Below, in pieces: positions 14,243 to 20,441 of a stretch of 20,441 bases of DNA (position 1 is its first letter; each line of letters begins with the position of its first letter). Source of the DNA: Firmicutes bacterium UBA7523 (GTDB lineage Bacteria > Bacillota > Dethiobacteria > Dethiobacterales > Dethiobacteraceae). The stretch covers positions 18,665-39,105 of the forward strand of contig DLMZ01000028.1 in NCBI GenBank assembly GCA_002479415.1. Direction: 5' to 3'. The notes under the pieces are model-generated. The model was not told the origin of the DNA. It made no database searches and was given only the letters and a program-made list of their open reading frames with translations. A program made the position numbers and the translations under genes.

Positions 14243-15775
14243 ATGGGAACTAATTTAGTGGTTTTACTAGCTATCCTGACTCCGATGATCGGAGCGCTAG
14301 TAGTTTACTTTGCCTCCAAAGCCATTTCAGAAACGGCAGGAGCATTCCTTACGGTGGTAGTGTCTGCTGTTACAGCAGTGTTGGTTATCTCCCTATATCC
14401 CACTGTTATGGCGGAAGGGTTTTATTGGGAAGTGTTCAGCCTGTTGCCAGCCATTCCTTTGGTACTCGCTATTGATGCCTTAGGCATGCATGTAGGGATT
14501 ATCGCTTCTGTAATGTGGGTTTTTGCTACATTGTACAGTGTAGAATATATGATTCCTGAGCATGCTAAGACCCGCTTTAATGCTTTCTTGCTTTTATCAT
14601 TGGGTGGTATGATGGGAATCGTCTTCACTGGAAACCTGTTTTCACTATTCTTCTTCTTCGAGTTTATGGCTATTGTTTCTTACGTGTTGGTTGTTCATGA
14701 GGAAGACGAAAAGTCCCTCAAAGCCGGTTTCAAGTATTTATTTATGGGTGTTGTCGGCGGTCTTATTCTTTTGCTGGCGATTATTGCAACACATGAAATT
14801 GCCGGGACTACCGATCTTACTGGTAGAGGACTGGCTGCTCTTAAAGAAAGCCCGAACTTTGTGCTTATATTCTGGGCATTTATTCTGGGCTTTGCAGTAA
14901 AAGCTGGTATGTTCCCTGTGCACGTTTGGTTGCCGGATGCTCACCCTGTAGCTCCAACTCCTGCTTCTGCACTGCTCTCCGGTGTTATGATTAAAGCCGG
15001 TGCATATGGTATGATTAGGACTGTTTATGGTATTTATGGCCCTGGAGTACTAGCTAACTTCAACACAGGTCATATGTTGCTCATCCTTGGTGTTATCACA
15101 ATGATTCTTGGTTCCGGCTGCGCTATTATGCAGAAAGAAATCAAGCGTCTGCTTGCTTTCTCCTCAGTTGCGCAAATCGGTTATATTGTAGTCGGTATCG
15201 CTCTTCTTTCTCCCACAGGTCTTACCGGTGCAGTATTGCATATCTTTAACCACGCTATCACAAAAGGTACACTCTTTATGTGTGCAGGTGCTATTATTTA
15301 CAAGACTGGCCTTCGTCAATTGTCCGACCTGAAGGGTATCGGCAAAAACATGCCTGTTACTATGATGTGCTTTACGCTTGCGGCTATTTCCATGGTAGGT
15401 CTGCCCCCCTTTGCAGGCTTTATTAGCAAGTGGACTTTGGCACAAGGTTCATTAGAAGCTGCTGAATTGGGTGTTATTAGCAGCGGAGCAGGATTGGCAA
15501 TGGTCGGCGTTTTCCTCTTAAGTAGTTTATTGAACGCTGTTTACTATGGTCCCATTGTTATTGGCGCATGGTTTGGAGCAGATGAGCACGCAGCAGGTCA
15601 TGGTCATCATGCAGGTCCTGTTAATCCTCCAAAAGGTGACGAAAACGTAGATCCGACTGCTCTGATGCTTTTACCAATGTCAATACTCGCTTTGGGAACC
15701 TTATATTTCGGTCTTTTCCCGACTTACCCGCTTACTATGGCTGAAACTGTTGCCAAGTTCTTCTTTGGTCTGTAG
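14243..15775 (+). CDS. Second MrpD/NuoM-like proton/cation-translocating subunit
   Basis: This 510-residue protein of the NuoL/M/N/MrpD superfamily has about 14 membrane helices. Key residues: Glu140 (SLFFFFEFMAIVSYVLV), Lys220 and His227 in FAVKAGMFPVHVWLPDAHPV, Lys251, and His337/Lys341 in IFNHAITKGTLF. The loop near residues 446-460 contains a His cluster (DEHAAGHGHHAGPV). MrpD of this operon is already encoded upstream, so this is a paralogue rather than a replacement. GGGAGGG lies 7 bases before the ATG. A 38-base gap with GGAGG links it to the next gene. Confidence 0.93.
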   Translation: MGTNLVVLLAILTPMIGALVVYFASKAISETAGAFLTVVVSAVTAVLVISLYPTVMAEGFYWEVFSLLPAIPLVLAIDALGMHVGIIASVMWVFATLYSVEYMIPEHAKTRFNAFLLLSLGGMMGIVFTGNLFSLFFFFEFMAIVSYVLVVHEEDEKSLKAGFKYLFMGVVGGLILLLAIIATHEIAGTTDLTGRGLAALKESPNFVLIFWAFILGFAVKAGMFPVHVWLPDAHPVAPTPASALLSGVMIKAGAYGMIRTVYGIYGPGVLANFNTGHMLLILGVITMILGSGCAIMQKEIKRLLAFSSVAQIGYIVVGIALLSPTGLTGAVLHIFNHAITKGTLFMCAGAIIYKTGLRQLSDLKGIGKNMPVTMMCFTLAAISMVGLPPFAGFISKWTLAQGSLEAAELGVISSGAGLAMVGVFLLSSLLNAVYYGPIVIGAWFGADEHAAGHGHHAGPVNPPKGDENVDPTALMLLPMSILALGTLYFGLFPTYPLTMAETVAKFFFGL

Positions 15776-15813
15776 TCATAGAGTGGGAATCTTAGGAAGT
15801 TGGAGGTTAACAA

Positions 15814-18408
15814 ATGGCTGCTAATGCTGTAATGCAAGTAATGGCGGGGCCAGCAACTGCAAAAGTAGTTGAAACTATAGCGGGACCAGTAACTCCAGAT
15901 GTTAGCTGGATGGCCTACCTCCCCTTGCTTGCTGTAATTGTTCCCTGGATAGGTGCAGTCATTACCGCCCTTGTAGCCAGAAAAGTAAATGAGACCGACA
16001 ACAAAATTAGGCATGTCCTGACTTGTATCACTGCAATTAGCGCTTTTGTAATTGTAGTGCTGATGCAAAAGCCAGTGGTACAAGGAATAGAAGTTGGCGG
16101 TCAGCTTTACAAGGGGCTGGAGTTGCATTTACCCTTAGTTCTTGGCAAAGGCATCACCTTTGGGGTTGCTCCAATAGGTTTGCTAATTGCCACAGTGACC
16201 TCGTTAATTTGGGCTTTATCTAGCATCTATGCAACATCTTATATGACAATTGAGCATGCACCAAGAAGATACTTTCTGTTTGTTATTCTAACACTTGGTG
16301 CTAACCTCGGGGTGTTGCTGTCAAAAGATTTGTTTACGCTGTTCCTCTTCTTTGAGATGATGGCGGTTCTCTCGCTTACCCTCGTTGTTCACAACGAAAA
16401 CGGTCCGGCTATGGCAGCGGGTAAGGTGTTTAACTACATGGGTACCATTGGTGGCTTGCTGTTGCTGGGCGGGATGATGATTCTTTACTCAAAAACCGGC
16501 ACACTTGATATTGCTCCAATGACTGACCTTATCGAAGCAACTATGCCGGGAGCTCTAAAGTATGTAGTTGCCGCATTGATGATTCTCGGCTTTGGAAGTA
16601 AAGCTGGTATTTTCTACATGCATATCTGGTTGCCGGAGGCTCACCCAGTTGCGCCAACACCGGCGTCAGCATTGCTTTCGGGTCTGATGATTAAGACTGG
16701 TGCATACGGCATTCTGACTACTGTATGCATGCTATTTGCCCCAGATCCTCATCATGCAGCTCATGGCATGACTACCCTAAACTACATTGGTTATGCGGTA
16801 ATTTGGGTTGGAATAGGCACGATGTTTTTCGGTGTGGTTAACGCTTTGCTGTCCACCAACTGCAAGCGGATGCTTGCTTACCACTCAGTTTCCCAGATGG
16901 GTTATATCGTTATGGGTGTGGGGGTAGCGGGCTATCTCGGTAATGAAGGAGCTATGGGTCTTGCAGGTTCTGCATATCACATGGTAAACCACGCTTTGTT
17001 TAAGGCAGGGCTCTTCTTCTCAGTAGGTGCAGTTTACTTCCATACTCATGAGTTAGACATGTATAAGCTGGGCGGTATGATTAGGAATATGCCTTTTACG
17101 GCAGTAGCTTGTTTAGTCTCCGTATTTGGTATTACGGCTATGCCAATGTTTAATGGCTATGCCAGTAAAACACTGCTTCACCATGCTATTGAAGAAGCTT
17201 ACACTCACTCGGCACACTTTACAGCTTCTCACCAGCCGGATACACTGCTGTTAATAGCTGAAGCAATATTCGTTCTCACGGCGTTTGGTACATTCTGCTC
17301 CAACGCTAAAATGTGGTCTTTCGTTTTCATCTGGAAGCGTCCTGAGAAATATAAGGATGTTCCACCTGAGCCGATGTCAATGAGAATAGCTATGGGTATT
17401 CTTTCTGCAGTGATTATTTTCGTCGGACTCAAGCCTCACTTCCTGATTAATCACTACATCGGACCTGCTCTTGGCAGTTACGGCATGGATCCGGCGTCAT
17501 ACGCGTATAGTAAAATTTACTATCTTGGTTATATGACGTCGAAGATTCACCTGCTGTATGATCCCCTAACTATGGAAGTATTGACAAAGTACAATGTCGG
17601 TGACTTTTTGGGTGTAGGGATAGCCACACTGGGCGGCGGACTTTACTTTATCCTTGGTTACAGATTTGGCTGGTTCCATGCGGCCCCGCCTGAGTGGACT
17701 TCAGTGAAATATCAGTACACCAAGTTCGCTACGAAGTTCATCGATACCCTTTCTGCTGTATCAATAGCTGTTTCAGACGGAGTTAACAAATTTTACTACG
17801 ACGCAACAGCTATATTGAACCCAATTAGCTCTATATCCCTTGGGACATCAGAAACGGTGAATAATTCCTACTACGCAATTGCACCTAAATTTATCAGATT
17901 TATTACCGGAGCTTCATCTGTCACTTCTGAAGCCGTGGATGGAGCGTATGCACGGGCCGGTGATGTTGTGATGAAGGCAGCTGAAGGAACAACACATTTT
18001 GATAGGGCTATCGACAGGTCCTATGACCGTTCCGGTGAGTTAGTACGAGGTGCAGCTGCTAGAACCCAGGCATTTGACCGCAGTATTGACAGCTCCTATG
18101 AAAGGTCAGGCGAATTAGTCAAAAAAGTTGCCATGGAGACAGACCGTTTCGACCGACATCTTGATGAATCTTACGAGAAGTCAGGCGAATTAGTCAAAAG
18201 AGTTGCTATGGAGACAGACCGTTTTGACCGTCAATTGGATGAAGCTTACGAAGAAGCGCCTAAGAAAAGCCTCACTTTCTGGGATAAGTTTCTTGGAAGG
18301 CAAGAGGGCGGAGAGTTTGATATTAAGAGCCTTGGTTTTGATACTCTCTTGATGGCCATTGTGCTCGGAGTTTTCCTCTTCGTTTTGATTTATTATACTC
18401 ATTTCTAG
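15814..18408 (+). CDS. NuoL/MrpA-N-like antiporter subunit with a long repetitive C-terminal extension
   Basis: This 864-residue protein carries the proton-translocating core in about residues 30-550. Key residues are Glu181 (LFLFFEMMAVLSLTLV), Lys263 and His270 in GFGSKAGIFYMHIWLPEAHPV, Lys294, and His393/Lys397 in MVNHALFKAGLFF. A His-rich region follows at about 456-473. Residues 600-620 form another membrane helix. From about 650 to 815 the sequence is a chain of about seven repeats of close to 25 residues, the clearest starting at 728, 753, 778 and 803 with consensus FDRxxDxSYERSGELVKxVA. A final membrane helix lies at 842-860. The extension is absent from ordinary MrpA/D. Its layout, a long polar helix and then a terminal membrane anchor, recalls the lateral helix of NuoL. 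GGAGG precedes the ATG. Confidence 0.92.
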   Translation: MAANAVMQVMAGPATAKVVETIAGPVTPDVSWMAYLPLLAVIVPWIGAVITALVARKVNETDNKIRHVLTCITAISAFVIVVLMQKPVVQGIEVGGQLYKGLELHLPLVLGKGITFGVAPIGLLIATVTSLIWALSSIYATSYMTIEHAPRRYFLFVILTLGANLGVLLSKDLFTLFLFFEMMAVLSLTLVVHNENGPAMAAGKVFNYMGTIGGLLLLGGMMILYSKTGTLDIAPMTDLIEATMPGALKYVVAALMILGFGSKAGIFYMHIWLPEAHPVAPTPASALLSGLMIKTGAYGILTTVCMLFAPDPHHAAHGMTTLNYIGYAVIWVGIGTMFFGVVNALLSTNCKRMLAYHSVSQMGYIVMGVGVAGYLGNEGAMGLAGSAYHMVNHALFKAGLFFSVGAVYFHTHELDMYKLGGMIRNMPFTAVACLVSVFGITAMPMFNGYASKTLLHHAIEEAYTHSAHFTASHQPDTLLLIAEAIFVLTAFGTFCSNAKMWSFVFIWKRPEKYKDVPPEPMSMRIAMGILSAVIIFVGLKPHFLINHYIGPALGSYGMDPASYAYSKIYYLGYMTSKIHLLYDPLTMEVLTKYNVGDFLGVGIATLGGGLYFILGYRFGWFHAAPPEWTSVKYQYTKFATKFIDTLSAVSIAVSDGVNKFYYDATAILNPISSISLGTSETVNNSYYAIAPKFIRFITGASSVTSEAVDGAYARAGDVVMKAAEGTTHFDRAIDRSYDRSGELVRGAAARTQAFDRSIDSSYERSGELVKKVAMETDRFDRHLDESYEKSGELVKRVAMETDRFDRQLDEAYEEAPKKSLTFWDKFLGRQEGGEFDIKSLGFDTLLMAIVLGVFLFVLIYYTHF
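17995..18258 (+). repeat. 75-bp in-frame tandem repeats in the antiporter subunit gene
   Basis: Three full units start at 17995, 18070 and 18145, and a partial one starts at 18220, each 25 codons. The stretches beginning near 18105 and 18180 are nearly identical at the DNA level (TCAGGCGAATTAGTCAAAA in both), which points to recent duplication. More diverged copies precede them in the protein. Confidence 0.85.
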
Positions 18409-18423
18409 AAGCACGTAGGTTGG

Positions 18424-18492
18424 GATATCTGCTCATTACATGGCCGGTGCCGCCCCTAGAGGCGGCACCGGCAATAATGAGTAAGCAGATAT
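18424..18492 (+). other. Long GC-cored hairpin after the antiporter cluster
   Basis: A perfect 12-bp core (18443-18454 with 18461-18472) closes a six-base loop. Flanking TCATTA/TAATGA (6 bp) and ATATCTGC/GCAGATAT (8 bp) arms extend it to 26 pairs, with small internal loops. No T-run follows, so it is not a typical terminator. It may stabilise or process the mRNA, or be a dispersed palindromic repeat. Confidence 0.8.
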
Positions 18493-18534
18493 TATACATA
18501 AGTTATTATTAATTAAACGGAAGGATGTGCGAAA

Positions 18535-19176
18535 ATGACTGACAAGCCGAAAATTGAATTCATAACTCCGGTAAACGTTGTTGGTTTTATCCTTGTCATG
18601 ATGGCAGGTTGGGTTGACATCGTGGGGTTAAGGCTGTTTTTCAATGAAAGATCTGCTTTTCAAACAGGCCGTGCTTCTCAATTGGGCAGATGGTTTGCCG
18701 AAGGCGATATGGAGAACTTTAAGTTTGTAATTATCATTGTTCTGTCCTTCATGGTTGGAGCAGCTATTTCTACAGCCATTACCAAGAGTTCAGGCTTGAG
18801 CGGAGGGCTTAGCTTCACCGGTATCTTACTGCTTCTTACCGCCTACGGCATTGGTACCGGCAACCCTCAAGTTGCTGCTATCACCATTCCAATGGCTATG
18901 GGTGGCCAGAACGCTGCTACCAGCTTAACAGCTATTAACCGTACTACTCACTTAACCGGGCCTGCTACTGACATTGGCATGAATGCGGCCAATGGTAACT
19001 GGAACATGGTTGTATTCTGGGTCTTGCGCTGGATTGGCTTCCCTCTGGGAGTATTTATTGCTCTCTCCTTAATGGCTGGAGACATGTCTTCGGAAATGGC
19101 ACTGGCTATTCCTGGCGCAGTTATACTTCTAACAGGATTGATACAAAAAGCCACTGTTAATATTCCTTTGAAATAA
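18535..19176 (+). CDS. DUF1275 (YoaK-type) family membrane protein
   Basis: This 213-residue protein has about six hydrophobic segments. GWVDIVGLRLFFNERSAFQTGRAS near the N-terminus and PMAMGGQNAATSLTAI with THLTGPATDIG in the middle match the DUF1275 pattern, in which paired glycine/glutamine-rich motifs (an Mg-Q-N segment and TG-T/TD-G segments) are conserved. The function of the family is not established. It follows the antiporter cluster in the same direction but is separated by a 126-base gap holding a stable hairpin, so membership of the same operon is uncertain. An AAGGA motif lies upstream of the ATG. A bidirectional terminator follows. Confidence 0.75.
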   Translation: MTDKPKIEFITPVNVVGFILVMMAGWVDIVGLRLFFNERSAFQTGRASQLGRWFAEGDMENFKFVIIIVLSFMVGAAISTAITKSSGLSGGLSFTGILLLLTAYGIGTGNPQVAAITIPMAMGGQNAATSLTAINRTTHLTGPATDIGMNAANGNWNMVVFWVLRWIGFPLGVFIALSLMAGDMSSEMALAIPGAVILLTGLIQKATVNIPLK

Positions 19177-19190
19177 AAAAACAAAATAAA

Positions 19191-19226
19191 AATGCACGCA
19201 TCAATTATGATGGCGTGCATTTTTTA
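19191..19226. terminator. Bidirectional terminator
   Basis: AATGCACGC plus ATCA (19191-19203) pairs with TGAT and GCGTGCATT (19208-19221) around ATTA, with one bulged G. A T-run follows on the plus strand and an A-run precedes it, so it can terminate both the DUF1275 gene and pssA. Confidence 0.92.
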
Positions 19227-19919
19227 TTTACTTTTTAAACTTGTCAGGCTAGTCAAAATACCACTTGCAATATATATAAGTAGTATAGTTAAAAATACAT
19301 TTATTAGTTGTAGTAACAGCGCAGTAATAACAGTTAGCCCGGCAAGTGTGAAGCTATAATCTCTGCCTTTAATATAGAGCGGCTTGATCTTCTTAGAGTA
19401 AGGAACGTTGCTCACCATTAAAAATGCAAGAATAAGAGGCGCAAATGGAATTAGAGAAGTTGAAATCCCAGGAGTTATGGCGATTGCGGCCAGCGTCCCT
19501 CCTGCAATAGTAATGGGTAAGCCGCTAAAATATGCCTTTGAGGGCAAAACATTAAATTTGGCCAAACGAATAGCGCCTGCTATAGGAAAAAGAGCAGATA
19601 CAGCAAAACCTATAATGCCTATTTGTCCCATAAAGCTGTAGTAGACAAGAAATGCTGGTGCAACTCCAAAAGAGATAAGGTCGCTTAGTGAGTCAAGCTG
19701 TTTGCCAATACAGCTTTCGATGCCAAGCTTCCGAGCTATTTTACCGTCCATAGCATCAATCAACATAGACCAAAGTATAATAATACCAGCCATTCTGCTG
19801 TGCCCTTGCAAGACCAAGACAACAGATAGATAGCCCAACAAAAGATTTGTAAGAGAAATAGCATTTGGTATATTATTTTTTATTTGCAGATATCTTTCCG
19901 ATAACAGTCGTCCCGCCAT
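19224..19919 (-). CDS. pssA: CDP-diacylglycerol-serine O-phosphatidyltransferase
   Basis: This 231-residue integral membrane enzyme joins serine to CDP-diacylglycerol to give phosphatidylserine. The CDP-alcohol phosphotransferase signature D-G-x2-A-R-x8-G-x3-D-x3-D is exact: Asp58, Gly59, Ala62, Arg63, Gly72, Asp76, Asp80. Six or more hydrophobic helices follow the family pattern, and NNIPNAISLTNLLLGYLSV is the usual N-terminal block. The ATG at 19919 gives a 47-base overlap with psd. A GGAAGGGG motif lies about 9 bases upstream of it. A later start cannot be excluded because the conserved block begins near residue 15. The product is the substrate of the neighbouring decarboxylase. Confidence 0.95.
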   Translation of the reverse strand: MAGRLLSERYLQIKNNIPNAISLTNLLLGYLSVVLVLQGHSRMAGIIILWSMLIDAMDGKIARKLGIESCIGKQLDSLSDLISFGVAPAFLVYYSFMGQIGIIGFAVSALFPIAGAIRLAKFNVLPSKAYFSGLPITIAGGTLAAIAITPGISTSLIPFAPLILAFLMVSNVPYSKKIKPLYIKGRDYSFTLAGLTVITALLLQLINVFLTILLIYIASGILTSLTSLKSK

Positions 19920-20441
19920 GAACTTTGTCCCCTTCCCTGACAGTAAGAATGGTTTCAGGCGGCAGGTATACTTCTACACAGGAGCCAAGCTTAATCATGC
20001 CGTATCTTTCCCCTGCTGTTAATGAAGCGCCCGGGGTAACCCAATTTACGATTCTGCGGGCTAGCAAACCTGCTATTTGTAAAACTCCGATCTCATGCTC
20101 TGAATTTTTAAAGATCAGTAGCATACGCTCATTATCTTCCGACGCTTTGTCGTTAAAAGCTATTAAGTGTTTGCCAGGGAAGTAATGTGAATGGGCCACC
20201 TGTCCGGCAATTGGAGCCCTGTTAACATGTACATTGAATACAGATAAAAAAATCCTGACAAGCTGTACTTCGCTTTTAAAATAATTCTTTTCGAAAGTAG
20301 TGCCAATTTTAATAACAGTGCCATCAGCTGGCGAGATGATACTGCTGGGACAGGTATTAGTTTCCCTGTGAGGATCCCGATAGAAATAAACAATGATAAT
20401 TAAGGCCATTAAAGGAATAAGTGCGTACCACGTGAAAAAAT
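19873..20441 (-). CDS. psd: Phosphatidylserine decarboxylase, archaeal-type proenzyme (5' end missing)
   Basis: The frame runs off the right edge. Ten further in-frame codons lie before the ATG at 20409 (FFTWYALIPL), and they make up part of an N-terminal membrane helix leading into YFYRDPHR, so that ATG is internal. The enzyme decarboxylates phosphatidylserine to phosphatidylethanolamine. Counting from that ATG, the catalytic features are Asp29 in SPADG, His61 in NVHVNRAPIAG, and Gly142-Ser143 in LGSCVEVYLPPE, where self-cleavage turns the serine into the pyruvoyl group. The family is the short membrane-anchored form of about 200-215 residues. psd lies upstream of pssA in one transcription unit. 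Confidence 0.95.
   Translation of the reverse strand, partial: FFTWYALIPLMALIIIVYFYRDPHRETNTCPSSIISPADGTVIKIGTTFEKNYFKSEVQLVRIFLSVFNVHVNRAPIAGQVAHSHYFPGKHLIAFNDKASEDNERMLLIFKNSEHEIGVLQIAGLLARRIVNWVTPGASLTAGERYGMIKLGSCVEVYLPPETILTVREGDKVHGGTTVIGKISANKK

Noticed and set aside
15724..16128. Minus-strand open frame of 134 codons
   Set aside because: It is antisense to the start of the 864-residue antiporter subunit and has no start signal or family.
17995..18258. Tandem repeats considered as a CRISPR array
   Set aside because: The units are contiguous 75-bp coding repeats without spacers and keep one reading frame.

Overview
The window looks like chromosome from an anaerobic, low-to-moderate-GC, Gram-positive bacterium of the Clostridia type. 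The evidence is the ccpN-yqfL-ppdK order, the dnaG-rpoD pair, a DacF-like penicillin-binding protein, strong AGGAGG-type ribosome binding sites with several TTG/GTG starts, and an archaeal-type psd-pssA pair. The large Mrp-type cation/proton antiporter cluster would suit an alkaliphile or sodium-dependent organism. That habitat, and any genus (Dethiobacter-like lineages come to mind), is inference.

Layout. 1-4030 (+): the 3' part of a CcpN-type CBS-domain repressor, the PPDK regulatory kinase/phosphotransferase, and pyruvate phosphate dikinase, tightly coupled. 4038-4078: hairpin terminator at a convergent junction. 4083-5225 (-): D-Ala-D-Ala carboxypeptidase. 5226-5663: divergent promoter region. 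5664-8577 (+): dnaG overlapping rpoD. 8607-9021: a strong promoter, four tRNAs (Asn, CAT-anticodon Met or Ile2, Glu, Val) and a perfect terminator. 9169-18408 (+): a sigma-A-like promoter and a ten-gene Mrp/Mbh-type cluster, followed by a DUF1275 membrane protein (18535-19176). 19191-19226: bidirectional terminator. 19224-20441 (-): pssA and a psd cut by the window edge.

The most unusual part is 9263-18408. The first eight genes follow the order of the membrane arm of Mbh-type complexes (MrpE, F, G, MbhD-like, MbhE-like, MrpB, C, D), so the MrpA C-terminal part exists as two small genes and there is no fused MrpA. After a 303-bp gap come a membrane protein with a histidine-rich repetitive tail, a 33-codon single-helix membrane ORF, and two more NuoL/NuoM/MrpD-type ion-translocating subunits. 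The last of these carries about 165 residues of 25-residue helical repeats plus a terminal membrane helix. No hydrogenase or NADH-dehydrogenase peripheral-arm gene is present, so the cluster encodes a membrane arm with three antiporter-like subunits, either as a stand-alone antiporter or with a partner encoded elsewhere.

The metabolic genes at the left make sense together: CcpN-type repressors control gluconeogenesis, and the PPDK regulator switches the dikinase on and off at a threonine two residues from its catalytic histidine. The dnaG-rpoD pair is the classical macromolecular synthesis operon core. psd and pssA make phosphatidylethanolamine in two successive steps.
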